This document shows, piece by piece, positions 23,982 through 31,957 of a DNA stretch of 52,215 nt. How positions within the stretch are numbered: the stretch's first letter is position 1; each line of letters opens with the position of its first letter. The translations under genes were made by a program, and so were the position numbers. A model generated the notes under the pieces. It was not told where the DNA came from, ran no database searches, and saw nothing but the letters and a program-made list of their open reading frames with translations. The stretch is from Herbiconiux sp. (lineage in GTDB: Bacteria; Actinomycetota; Actinomycetes; Actinomycetales; Microbacteriaceae): assembly GCF_023264855.1 (NCBI RefSeq), contig NZ_JAHFUW010000033.1, forward strand, positions 1 through 52,215. Direction: 5' to 3'.

Positions 23982-24820
23982 CCAGCACGACCTCGACCAC
24001 GACGGCCGCCGGGCGCGCCCTCACCGACCGCGTCGACCTCCAGCGCCGGGTCCCCCCGTTCGGCGGCTTCAACCTCACCTACCTCGGCATCGAGCTGAAG
24101 CGCCGGCTGCGCAACCGCCGCACGCTGATCTTCACGATCGCGTTCCCGGTGGTGATGTTCGTCATCATCGGCCTCCCGCTCGGCGACCAGCCGTTGACCG
24201 GTACGCCGATCGCCGACGGCGGCCCTTCGGTCGCCGCCTACATCATGGTGTCGATGGCGATGTACGGCGCCATGATGTCGGCCACCCAGACCGGCGCCGC
24301 CGTGGGCGTCGAGCGCGCCCAGGGCTGGAGCCGGCAGCTGCGGCTGACCCCGCTGAACCCGCTGGTGAACGTGGTCACCAAGATGATCGCCGGGATGGCC
24401 CTGGGCCTCCTCGCCGTCGTGGCGACCTTCGCGGCCGGTGCGATCAGCGGCGTGCAGCTCTCGGCGGCGGAGTGGATCGGCTCCGGTCTGTCCGGCTGGA
24501 TCCTCGCCGGCGCGGTCTTCACCGCCCTCGGCCTGCTGGTCGGCTACCTCGTGCCCGGCGAGAACGCCGCGCAGATCACGAGCCTCGCGATCGTGCTGCT
24601 CGCCTTCCTCGGCGGACTGTTCTACCCGGTGAGCTCGATGCCCGACTTCATGCAGACGATCGCGGCCTTCACGCCCGTGTACGGCATCAGCCAGATCGCC
24701 CGGGCGCCGCTGACCGGCGAGGGGCTCGATCTGCTCTGGGTGATCAACGCCCTCGCCTGGCTCGTCGTCTTCGTCGCCGGCACCGTGTGGGCGTTCCGTC
24801 GCGACACGAAGCGGGTGTGA
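23978..24820 (+). CDS. ABC-2 type transporter permease
   Basis: 280 residues with six predicted helices and the ABC-2 layout: a long cytoplasmic N-terminus, RNRRTLIFTIAFPVVMFVII as the first helix, then VGVERAQGWSRQLRLTPL (the coupling segment) and the conserved LFYPVSSMPDFMQTIAAFTP near the end. It works with the ATPase encoded just upstream (ATGA overlap). The exported compound cannot be told; the linked two-component system suggests response to an envelope-active compound or membrane state. Confidence 0.92.
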   Translation: MTSTTSTTTAAGRALTDRVDLQRRVPPFGGFNLTYLGIELKRRLRNRRTLIFTIAFPVVMFVIIGLPLGDQPLTGTPIADGGPSVAAYIMVSMAMYGAMMSATQTGAAVGVERAQGWSRQLRLTPLNPLVNVVTKMIAGMALGLLAVVATFAAGAISGVQLSAAEWIGSGLSGWILAGAVFTALGLLVGYLVPGENAAQITSLAIVLLAFLGGLFYPVSSMPDFMQTIAAFTPVYGISQIARAPLTGEGLDLLWVINALAWLVVFVAGTVWAFRRDTKRV

Positions 24821-24878
24821 GACCGGTGCGGGCCCTGCCGGTGCAGGCCGCTGTCCTCGCCGCTCTAGGGTGATGCAC

Positions 24879-26045
24879 GTGGATGTCTCCGAAGCCCCCC
24901 GGCACGACCGCCCCGTCGGGCCGGACTGGCCCATCCGGTCGGCGTCCGGCGGGGGCGGCCCGGTGCGGTCGATCATCTTCTCCCGTCGCGCCGCCAGCTG
25001 GTATTTCGGTGCCTCGATCGCCCTGATCTGGCTGATCAGCGTCGGCCAGGAGATCGTGCTGCAGTCCGGATCGGCGCTGGCGATGGCCGCCGGCCTCGCG
25101 CTGCTGGTCGTGTTCGCGATCGCGTTCCTCACCGGAGCACCCCTGGCCTGGTCGCTCCCGGCCGAACGACGGCTGCTCGTCTGCGCCGGACTGCTCGCGC
25201 TCTCGTTCGCGCTCTTCCCCTGGATCGGCTGGGGCGTGGTGGGCACCTGGACCTACGTCGGGGTCCTGGTCGGTGTCAGCGTGCTGAGCTGGCGCATCAC
25301 CTGGCCGGTCATCCTCGGGCTGGGTGCGGTGGCCCTGCTCGCGGCCGGCCTCTCCGACGGCTGGTCGGAGGACATCCTGTGGCTGCCCGCGATCATCGTG
25401 TCGATCTCGCTGATGATGGCCGCCTTCGGGCGCACCACGGCGGCGATGAACCGGCTGCGCGACACCCAGGCGCAGCTCGAGGTGCTCGCCGTCGAACGCG
25501 AGCGCAATCGGGTGGGCCGCGATCTGCACGACATCCTGGGCCACTCCCTGACGGTCATCACGGTGAAGGCCGAGCTGGCCGGCCGCCTGATGGAGGCCGA
25601 TCCGGTGCGGGCGCGGAGCGAGATCGCCGAGGTCGAGGCGCTGGCCCGCGGTGCCCTGGTCGACGTGCGGGCCACCGTCGCGGGCTTTCGCGGGGTCAAC
25701 GTGAGCGGCGAGCTCGCTGCCGCACGCTCGGCGCTGGACGCGGCCGGGATCGACGCCGAGGTTCCCTCCTCGACCGAGTCCGTGCCGGCGGAGCGGCGGG
25801 AGCTGGCCGGCTGGATCGTGCGCGAGGGCGTCACCAACGTCATCCGTCATTCCGGTGCAGCGCACTGCCGGATCGTGCTGCGGGCCGATGAGATCGAGGT
25901 GGCCGACGACGGATGCGGCCCCGTCGCCGCCTCGGCGTCGTCGTCGGGCCTCGCGGGCCTGCGCGAGCGGGTCGAGTCGGCGGGCGCCCGGATGAGCGTG
26001 GGCCGCAGCGACCTCGGCGGCTTCAGCCTGCGGGTGCTGCTGTGA
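24879..26045 (+). CDS. Sensor histidine kinase, HisKA_3 (NarL-type) family
   Basis: About 388 residues. After a hydrophilic N-terminus come five or six membrane helices, then a short coiled segment and the dimerisation domain with the phospho-acceptor in VGRDLHDILGHSLTVITVK, and a HATPase_c domain (VREGVTNVIRHS as N-box, VADDGCGP and GLAGLRERV as G-boxes). I chose GTG at 24879 because TAGGGT lies seven bases upstream, implying a separate leaderless promoter after the exporter genes; GTG 24870 or ATG 24873 are alternatives. It is translationally coupled to the response regulator by a GTGA overlap. Confidence 0.9.
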   Translation: MDVSEAPRHDRPVGPDWPIRSASGGGGPVRSIIFSRRAASWYFGASIALIWLISVGQEIVLQSGSALAMAAGLALLVVFAIAFLTGAPLAWSLPAERRLLVCAGLLALSFALFPWIGWGVVGTWTYVGVLVGVSVLSWRITWPVILGLGAVALLAAGLSDGWSEDILWLPAIIVSISLMMAAFGRTTAAMNRLRDTQAQLEVLAVERERNRVGRDLHDILGHSLTVITVKAELAGRLMEADPVRARSEIAEVEALARGALVDVRATVAGFRGVNVSGELAAARSALDAAGIDAEVPSSTESVPAERRELAGWIVREGVTNVIRHSGAAHCRIVLRADEIEVADDGCGPVAASASSSGLAGLRERVESAGARMSVGRSDLGGFSLRVLL

Positions 26046-26698
26046 ACCCCGCGGGTGACGCGGTGAGCGCGGCAGCTGGGGCGGCGGGTGCGCCGATCCG
26101 CTTGCTCATCGCCGACGACCAGGCGCTCGTGCGCGGTGCGCTCTCGGCCCTGCTCGGGCTCGAGGCCGACATCGAGGTGGTGGCCGAGGTGGGGCGCGGC
26201 GACGAGGTCGTCGACGCCGCCGCGGCGTCCCGCCCCGACGTGGCCATGCTCGACATCGAGATGCCCGGGATCGATGGGATCGAGGCGGCCGCCGCGCTGC
26301 GCACCGCCCTCCCGTCGTGCGCGGTGATCATCGTCACGACCTTCGGCCGGCCCGGTTACCTGAAGCGGGCCATGCGGGCCGGGGCATCCGGATTCGTGGT
26401 GAAGGACACGCCCGCGGCCCAGCTCGCCGACGCCGTACGGCGGGTGCGGCAAGGGCTGCGGGTCGTCGATCCGACGCTCGCCGCGGAGTCGCTCGCGCAG
26501 GGCGACTCCCCGCTCACCGAACGGGAGACCGATGTGCTGGAGGCGGCCAGAACCGGCGGGTCGATCGCCGACATCGCGCGGATGGTGCACCTCTCCGAGG
26601 GCACGGTGCGCAACCACCTCTCCAGCGCGATCGGCAAGACCGCCGGCCGCAACCGCGCCGACGCCGCCCGCATCGCCGAGCAGAACGGCTGGCTCTAG
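26042..26698 (+). CDS. NarL/LuxR-family response regulator
   Basis: 218 residues. Receiver domain with acidic pocket IADDQ, phospho-acceptor Asp in VAMLDIEMPGIDG, Thr in IIVTTFG and Lys in VVKDTP. LuxR-type helix-turn-helix at the C-terminus (PLTERETDVLEAARTG, then IADIARMVHLSEGTVRNHLS). The start GTG overlaps the kinase stop as GTGA. Partner of the kinase and probable activator of the upstream exporter genes; DesR-like proteins show the same layout. Confidence 0.94.
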   Translation: MNPAGDAVSAAAGAAGAPIRLLIADDQALVRGALSALLGLEADIEVVAEVGRGDEVVDAAAASRPDVAMLDIEMPGIDGIEAAAALRTALPSCAVIIVTTFGRPGYLKRAMRAGASGFVVKDTPAAQLADAVRRVRQGLRVVDPTLAAESLAQGDSPLTERETDVLEAARTGGSIADIARMVHLSEGTVRNHLSSAIGKTAGRNRADAARIAEQNGWL

Positions 26699-26716
26699 GC
26701 GCTGATCGACCCGCAC

Positions 26717-27298
26717 CTAGGTCATGTCGCCCGTCGCCGGGATCTCGCCCGTCGGCCCGTAGCGCAGCAGCAGCGCGCCGTTCGCGGTGCTCGCGGCCGG
26801 TTCGAGCAGCCGCAGGCTCGCGGGCGGCCCGTCATCGGGGAACAGCCGCTTGCCGGCGCCCAGCACGATCGGGTACACCCAGAGGTTCAGCTGATCGAAG
26901 AGCCCCTCGGCCACCAGGGTGCGGGCGAAGTCGACACTGCCGATCACGTGCACCTCGCGGTGCCGGTCGCGCAGTGCAGCGATCTCGGCGGCCAGGTCGG
27001 GGCCGAGCAGCTGCGAGCCGTTCCAGCTCAGCTCGGGCCGGCCACGGGAGGCCACGTACTTCGGAACGGCGTTGAGGGTGCGGGCGATCGCGGTGTCGGG
27101 CCCGTCGCCCTGGTCTTGCAGAGGCCAGTACCCGGCGAAGATGTCGTAGGTGCGCCGGCCGAGCAGCAGGGCGTCCATCCGCCCGATGCCCGCCATCACC
27201 TGAGCACCCACGGCCTCGTCCATCACCGGCGCCTGCCAGCCCCCGAACGCGAAACCGCCCGAGGTGTCCTCCTCGGGCCCTCCCGGCGCCTGCATCAC
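26717..27298 (-). CDS. Dihydrofolate-reductase/RibD C-terminal family protein with anomalous 5' end
   Basis: 193 residues from the first GTG/ATG. The RibD_C/DHFR-like fold is clear: VMQAPGGPEED, LLLGRRTYDIFAGYWP, VASRGRPELSW, VHVIGSVDFARTL and YPIVLGAGKRLF. The family's N-terminal strand is missing from this ORF but is encoded directly upstream in the same frame as GRIEIDLFSTLDG with no stop codon. At the place where initiation is expected (27343-27341), six bases after GAAGGA, the codon is AGG, one base from ATG. Either the start was lost, or a rare start is used, or there is a base-call error. As drawn, the protein would lack its first beta strand. Confidence 0.8.
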   Translation of the reverse strand: MMQAPGGPEEDTSGGFAFGGWQAPVMDEAVGAQVMAGIGRMDALLLGRRTYDIFAGYWPLQDQGDGPDTAIARTLNAVPKYVASRGRPELSWNGSQLLGPDLAAEIAALRDRHREVHVIGSVDFARTLVAEGLFDQLNLWVYPIVLGAGKRLFPDDGPPASLRLLEPAASTANGALLLRYGPTGEIPATGDMT

Positions 27299-27429
27299 CC
27301 CGTCGAGGGTGCTGAACAGATCGATCTCGATACGACCCGGCCTGAGCTGTCCTTCCGTCGCGCGGCACCGCGTGACGCCAGGGTCGCAAGGAACCGCTCG
27401 CCCGGCAACGCCCGGCCACTATCCTGGAC

Positions 27430-27450
27430 CCGCGGCCACGGCGGCCGCGG
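27430..27450 (+). other. Hairpin in the leader of the Pr6Pr gene
   Basis: CCGCGGCC (27430-27437) and GGCCGCGG (27443-27450) form a perfect 8-bp stem with a 5-base loop, downstream of the -10-like TATCCT (27420-27425) and 15 bases before the ATG. It could affect translation or be a binding site. Confidence 0.4.
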
Positions 27451-27465
27451 ACACGGGGGTGGGTC

Positions 27466-28215
27466 ATGGTGCAGACGGATGCGCGCACGAGCGGCGCCGA
27501 CGGCCGGGTGAGCGGCGCACGAGCGCGCGCGGCCCGCATCTGGTTCGGCGGCATCGCCGTGGTGGTGGGCACCGCCCTGGTCATCCAGCTGGTGCTCGTG
27601 TTCACCGGTGGGCAAGACGTCAACTCGTTCCAGCCCACGAATGACCAGAGCCTCGGCGAACGCCTGTTCAACCTGTTCAGTTACTTCACCATCCAGAGCA
27701 ACCTGTTCGTGCTCGGCACCTCGATCGCCCTCGCCCTCAGCATCCACCGCGACGGCCGGTTGTGGCGCATCCTGAGGCTGGACGCGATGCTCGGCATCAT
27801 CATCACCGGTCTCGTCTACGACTTCGTGCTGGCCGCCCTCGTGCACCCCACCGGCTGGGCGCTGGCCGCCACCATCGGCTTCCACTACATCTCGCCCTGG
27901 GCCACGCTGATCGGCTGGCTCGTGTTCGGCCCGCGGCCCCGGATGGGCTGGCGCGTGATGGCGCTCGCCTTCATCTGGCCGGTCGCCTGGCTGGTGGGCA
28001 CCTTCATCCGCGGGGCCCTCACGGGGTGGTACCCGTATCCCTTCCTCGACGTCGACCTGATCGGGTTCGGCGACTCGGTGCGCAACTCCGCCGTCATCCT
28101 GGTGATCGCGATCGGCATCGCCGCCCTGCTCACCGTGCTCGACAAGCGGCTGCCGGCGCTCGTGCGGGAGGCCCCGGATGCTCCTCCCACACCGCGCCGA
28201 CGCGCTCAGCGGTAG
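27466..28215 (+). CDS. Pr6Pr family membrane protein
   Basis: 249 residues with six membrane helices, the defining number for this family. Motifs seen in Pr6Pr proteins are present: FSYFTIQSNLFVL in the second helix region, YDFVLAALVHPTGW in the middle and WPVAWLVGTFIRGALTGWYP followed by YPFLDVD. The first 25 residues are hydrophilic and the C-terminus is basic. The biochemical function of the family is unknown. TATCCT about 40 bases upstream may be the -10. Convergent with the CWB2 gene. Confidence 0.87.
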   Translation: MVQTDARTSGADGRVSGARARAARIWFGGIAVVVGTALVIQLVLVFTGGQDVNSFQPTNDQSLGERLFNLFSYFTIQSNLFVLGTSIALALSIHRDGRLWRILRLDAMLGIIITGLVYDFVLAALVHPTGWALAATIGFHYISPWATLIGWLVFGPRPRMGWRVMALAFIWPVAWLVGTFIRGALTGWYPYPFLDVDLIGFGDSVRNSAVILVIAIGIAALLTVLDKRLPALVREAPDAPPTPRRRAQR

Positions 28216-28237
28216 CGCTTACGGTCAGCGGTAGAGC

Positions 28238-29419
28238 TCAGCAGTAGCGCGGAGCCGTCACGAATCCGTTGTCGATGGTGTTCGTGCCGCCCATGATCAC
28301 GAGGTTCTCGAGGTCGTACGCCGTCGAGAAGATCGCGTCGGCCGTGGGCGCCGGGTAGCAGTCCGAGCGCACCAGGAACAGCGGGGCGCCGTACGCGGCC
28401 GCGGCCGGACCGGCCGAGAGCGCATCCGGGAACACCGCTCCCGACGCGATGAACACGGTGCTCGTCTCGGGCGGGAAGAAGCTGTTGTTCAGGTTCGCCG
28501 CCACCTCGAACCGGTCGGCTCCGTCGTAGCGTGCGGCGAACGAGACGGTGGCCCGCAGGTCGTTCTCGATCTCTTGGCTGACCGAGTTCACGCCGCCCGC
28601 GATGCTCGCGGCCTCGGCCCCCACCCGGCCGAGCAGCGCGCGGGTCGGGTCGTCGAGGCTCGTTGCGCCGCCGTTCACGAGCAGCACGCCGGAGCCGAAG
28701 CGGGCGGCCGCGGGCCCGGCGGCGAGGGCGTCGGGGAAGTTGCCGCCGGTGGCCACGAAGACGTCGGCGAAGCCGCCGCCCGGGCACGACGCCGGATCCG
28801 TCGCCCCGCCGGGCACGATGTCGCAGAAGGCGTAGTCGATGATGTTGCGCGAGACCTCGTAGCGGTCGGCGCCGGCGATGCGCAGGATGTTCGACTGGAG
28901 GGCCGCGAGCTCGTTGTACACGGCGTCGGAGATCGTGTCGACGCCCCCGACCACGACCAGCTTCTGCGGCTGCAGGCCGACGATGGTGGTGCGGGTGGCC
29001 GCCGGGATCGAGTCGTGCGACACCAGCAGCAGCCCGCCGTCCTGCTTCGCGGCGGCGGGCCCTGCGCTCAGGGCGTCGGGGAAGGTCTCGCCGCTCGCGA
29101 TGTACAGAACGGGCACCCCGGTGTCGAACGTGTCGGCGGTGATGTTCGCAGCCACCTCGTAGCGGCTGGCTCCGCCGAAGCGGTAGATGAAATAGCTGCC
29201 GTCGTCGGCCAGGAAAGAGGCGTCGCCCTGCCCGGCCTCGGCCGGCGAGGCGGGCAGCGATCCCAGGGCGCCTCCCGACAGTGGCTCCGGTGCGACGCCG
29301 GACGCGTTCGCGGCGAGCGGCGACGCCACCAGGGCCGCCGCGGCGACGACGGCCGCGAAACCGATCGTGAGAGAGCGCAGCGCAGCGCGCGGATGCGAGG
29401 ACATGGAACGGATGTGCAT
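28238..29419 (-). CDS. Secreted cell-wall-binding repeat (CWB2) protein
   Basis: 393 residues. N-terminal signal peptide (basic start, then about 20 hydrophobic residues ending near ANASG). The rest is three CWB2 repeats (PF04122 type), each with an RYEVA/RFEVAAN start, a (I/V)ASG..FPDALSAGPAAA-type core and a VVGG..TI or IAGG..SV turn. No catalytic domain is attached, so this is a stand-alone wall-binding protein. The start at 29419 is chosen because GGGGGACC precedes it closely; 29404 is an alternative. On the minus strand TTGCAT and TAGGCT about 19 bases apart form a candidate promoter near 29475-29505. Confidence 0.87.
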   Translation of the reverse strand: MHIRSMSSHPRAALRSLTIGFAAVVAAAALVASPLAANASGVAPEPLSGGALGSLPASPAEAGQGDASFLADDGSYFIYRFGGASRYEVAANITADTFDTGVPVLYIASGETFPDALSAGPAAAKQDGGLLLVSHDSIPAATRTTIVGLQPQKLVVVGGVDTISDAVYNELAALQSNILRIAGADRYEVSRNIIDYAFCDIVPGGATDPASCPGGGFADVFVATGGNFPDALAAGPAAARFGSGVLLVNGGATSLDDPTRALLGRVGAEAASIAGGVNSVSQEIENDLRATVSFAARYDGADRFEVAANLNNSFFPPETSTVFIASGAVFPDALSAGPAAAAYGAPLFLVRSDCYPAPTADAIFSTAYDLENLVIMGGTNTIDNGFVTAPRYC

Positions 29420-29504
29420 GGGGTCCCCCGGTTCTCGTCGGGGCGCACGGCCTCGACAACTGTGGCGTTCGACGAGCCTACGACATCCGCCGAGCGGGAA
29501 TGCA

Positions 29505-29518
29505 ACCCGCCGGCGGGT
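29505..29518. promoter_or_regulatory. Perfect 14-base palindrome between divergent genes
   Basis: ACCCGCCGGCGGGT lies 15 bases before the quinone oxidoreductase ATG and just upstream of the leftward CWB2 promoter. It could be an operator for an unlinked regulator. Confidence 0.4.
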
Positions 29519-29533
29519 GCGTTGGACTGACGT

Positions 29534-30559
29534 ATGAGATCGATCGTGTACTCCGAAACAGGCCCCTCCGATGTGCTCCGGCTCGAGGAACGGGCGGTGC
29601 CCGAGCCTGCGGCGGGCGAGGTGCGCGTGCGGGTGGCCGTTTCGGCGGTCAACCCGACCGACTGGAAGAACCGCTCCGGCGGGGGCGTTTCGGTCGACGG
29701 GCAGGCCGAGATCACGCCGAATCAGGATGGCGCGGGGGTGGTGGATGCCGTGGGCTCCGGCGTCACGGCCTTCGCTCCCGGTGACCGGGTCTGGCTGTTC
29801 CTCTCCGCCTACCAGAGGCCGACGGGCACCGCGCAGGAGTACACGGTGGTGCCCGCGGAGCGCGCCGTGAAGCTGCCCGACGCGGCATCCTTCGATCAGG
29901 GCGCCTCGATGGGCGTGCCCGCTATGACGGCCCATCGCGCGCTGACGGTGCACGAGGGCGGGCCGGCACGACTCGCACGCGGCACGCTGACCGGCCGCAC
30001 CGTGCTCGTCGCCGGTGGCGCCGGAGCGGTGGGGCACGCCGCCATCCAGCTCGCGCACTGGGCGGGCGCGACCGTGATCACGACGATCTCCTCACCCGCG
30101 AAGGCCGCGCTCGCGAAGGCGGCCGGTGCCGACGTGATCGTGAACTACCGCGAGGAGGACGCGGCCGCCCGCATCCGCGAGGCCGCGCCCGACGGGGTCG
30201 ACCTCGTGGTCGAGGTCTCCCCCGCCGCGAACGCCGAGCTGAACGCCGCCGTGCTCGCCAACCACGGCAGTGTGGCGGTGTACGCCACCGACGGCGGCGC
30301 TCACGTCACGCTCGACGTACGCCACCACTTCGCCCTGAACGTGCGCTACCAGTTCCTGCTGCTCTACACGGTGGGTCCGGATGCCCTGTCCGCCGCCGCG
30401 GAGGACATCACCGCCGCGCTGGCCGACGGAGCCCTCGGGGTCGGCGAAGACGCGGGCCTGCCGCTGACCCGGTTCCCGCTCGCCGAGACAGCCGCGGCGC
30501 ACGATGCGGTGGAGTCGGGCGTGGTGGGCAAGGTGCTGATCGACGTCGCGGATCAGTAG
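29534..30559 (+). CDS. NADPH:quinone oxidoreductase (zinc-independent MDR family)
   Basis: 341 residues. GroES-like N-terminal domain (VRVAVSAVNPTDWKNR, DGAGVVDAVGSGV, PGDRV) followed by a Rossmann domain with VLVAGGAGAVGHAAIQLA. The cysteine/histidine zinc ligands of alcohol dehydrogenases are absent, which places it in the zeta-crystallin/QOR group that reduces quinones or enones with NADPH. Ribosome binding site and promoter are weak. It is divergent from the CWB2 gene; no functional link to neighbours is apparent. Confidence 0.88.
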   Translation: MRSIVYSETGPSDVLRLEERAVPEPAAGEVRVRVAVSAVNPTDWKNRSGGGVSVDGQAEITPNQDGAGVVDAVGSGVTAFAPGDRVWLFLSAYQRPTGTAQEYTVVPAERAVKLPDAASFDQGASMGVPAMTAHRALTVHEGGPARLARGTLTGRTVLVAGGAGAVGHAAIQLAHWAGATVITTISSPAKAALAKAAGADVIVNYREEDAAARIREAAPDGVDLVVEVSPAANAELNAAVLANHGSVAVYATDGGAHVTLDVRHHFALNVRYQFLLLYTVGPDALSAAAEDITAALADGALGVGEDAGLPLTRFPLAETAAAHDAVESGVVGKVLIDVADQ

Positions 30560-30586
30560 ACCGGCGGGCACGGTAGGTTCGTCGGC

Positions 30587-30943
30587 ATGGAACGTGTACT
30601 GGGCATCGGCGGCTACTTCGTGCGGGCGCGGGATCCCGAAGCCCTGACCGCCTGGTACCGCGACGCCCTCGGGCTGGGCCTCGACGAGAACGGACTGTGG
30701 CATCCGGATGCCGGGCCCACCGTGTTCGCGGCGTTCGAGGCGGACACCGACTACTTCGGGCCGTCGGGGCAGGGCACCATGCTGAACTTCCGGGTGCGCG
30801 ACCTCGACGCGATGCTCGCCCAGCTCCGCGAGAGCGGGGCCAAGGTCGACGAGCAAACCCAGGACTACGAGGGCATCGGCCGCTTCGGCTGGGTGACCGA
30901 CCCGGAGGGCAACCGTATCGAGCTCTGGCAGCCCGCGGCGTGA
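30587..30943 (+). CDS. VOC-family (glyoxalase-like) protein
   Basis: 118 residues. Typical start VLGIGGYFVRARDPEALTAW, WYRDALGLGL, and the closing FGWVTDPEGNRIELWQP with the metal-ligand glutamate. Members bind small ligands or act as lyases/dioxygenases; substrate unknown. TAGGTT lies seven bases before the ATG, giving a leaderless mRNA. The stop overlaps the next start as GTGA, so it is co-translated with the alpha/beta hydrolase. Confidence 0.88.
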   Translation: MERVLGIGGYFVRARDPEALTAWYRDALGLGLDENGLWHPDAGPTVFAAFEADTDYFGPSGQGTMLNFRVRDLDAMLAQLRESGAKVDEQTQDYEGIGRFGWVTDPEGNRIELWQPAA

Positions 30944-31758
30944 GCGTCGTGCGGATCGGCGGCGTCGACCTGTATTCGGAGGTCGCCGGCCCGGAGCACG
31001 GCGAGCCCGTGCTGCTGCTGCACGGCGGGTTCTGCTCCCTCGAGTCGATGCGCCCGCAGGCCGAGGCGCTCGCCGGCTCGCACCGCGTGTTCGCGTTCGA
31101 GCGGCCCGGCCACGGGCGCTCGGCCGACATCGACGAAGAGTACTCGTACGCGCGGAGTCTGAGCGACACCCTCGGCTACCTCGATGCCCACGGCCTCGGC
31201 GCGGTGCACGTGGTCGGCTACAGCGACGGCGCCATCCTCGGCCTGCTGCTGGCGATGCGGCATCCGGAACGCGTGCGCTCATTGGTGGCCATCAGCGCGA
31301 ACCTCGACCCCTCGGCGTTCACCTTCTCCGACTCGGCCGACCCGGAGACCGCGGTCATGCTCGCCCCGGCGCGCGAAAGGGCCCCGGAGGCGACGGAGGC
31401 GCCCCGCACGGTGGTCGGCGACGACCCCTCGCCCGATCCGCAGCCCGACGCCGAGCGGATGCTGTACGAGCGTCTCTCCCCCGACGGCCCCGCGCACGCC
31501 GACGTCGTGCTGGCCAAGCTCATCCGCCTCTGGACCACCGAACCGCACATCGCCCCCGCCGAGCTCGAGGCCATCGCGGCCCCCACCCTCGTCATGGCCG
31601 GCGACCGCGACACCATCCGCCCCGACCACACCCTCCGCATCGCGGCCTCGATCCCCGGCGCCCAGCTCTGCCTCGTACCCGGCACCACCCACTCCCTGAT
31701 CGCCGAGCGCCCCGCCCTCGTAACCACCCTCTTGCAGGGCTTCCTGAGCACCCCCTGA
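30940..31758 (+). CDS. Alpha/beta hydrolase
   Basis: 272 residues. LLLHGGFCSLESM forms the oxyanion region, HVVGYSDGAILGLLLAMRHP the nucleophile elbow (GYSDG), VMAGDRDTIRPDH the acid and TTHSLIAERP the histidine, so the triad is complete. The GYSDGA elbow is seen in esterase-like members. GTG start at 30940 overlapping the VOC gene's stop; longer frames upstream are shadows of the VOC gene. The pair may act on one substrate, but this is inference. Confidence 0.87.
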   Translation: MSVVRIGGVDLYSEVAGPEHGEPVLLLHGGFCSLESMRPQAEALAGSHRVFAFERPGHGRSADIDEEYSYARSLSDTLGYLDAHGLGAVHVVGYSDGAILGLLLAMRHPERVRSLVAISANLDPSAFTFSDSADPETAVMLAPARERAPEATEAPRTVVGDDPSPDPQPDAERMLYERLSPDGPAHADVVLAKLIRLWTTEPHIAPAELEAIAAPTLVMAGDRDTIRPDHTLRIAASIPGAQLCLVPGTTHSLIAERPALVTTLLQGFLSTP

Positions 31759-31909
31759 CCAGGACCGCCGATCCCCGACTCGCGGCACGAACGCACCACC
31801 GAGGTAGTCACCGGTCTCAGGCCGTACTCGACGACCCAGGGTGAGCGCGTGGCCGCGAAGCGACCGCACGCGAACACGTCGCCTCGCGCCGGGCAGGGAC
31901 CGGCGCGAC

Positions 31910-31948
31910 CGCGAGAGGCCCCTCGCCGAAGGCGAGAGGTCTCTCGCG
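31910..31948. terminator. Strong bidirectional hairpin terminator
   Basis: Two 18-base arms (31910-31927 and 31931-31948) pair with one mismatch and one G-T pair around a 3-base loop. It lies nine bases beyond the stop of the leftward siderophore operon and downstream of the rightward hydrolase. No U-tract. A perfect palindrome AAGAGCTAGCTCTT (31953-31966) spans the operon's stop codon next to it. Confidence 0.75.
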
Positions 31949-31957
31949 CAGTAAGAG

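Noticed and set aside
28238-30058. A 606-codon frame that would extend the CWB2 protein upstream
   Set aside because: The extension runs through the quinone oxidoreductase gene in antisense; signal peptide and ribosome binding site place the start near 29419.
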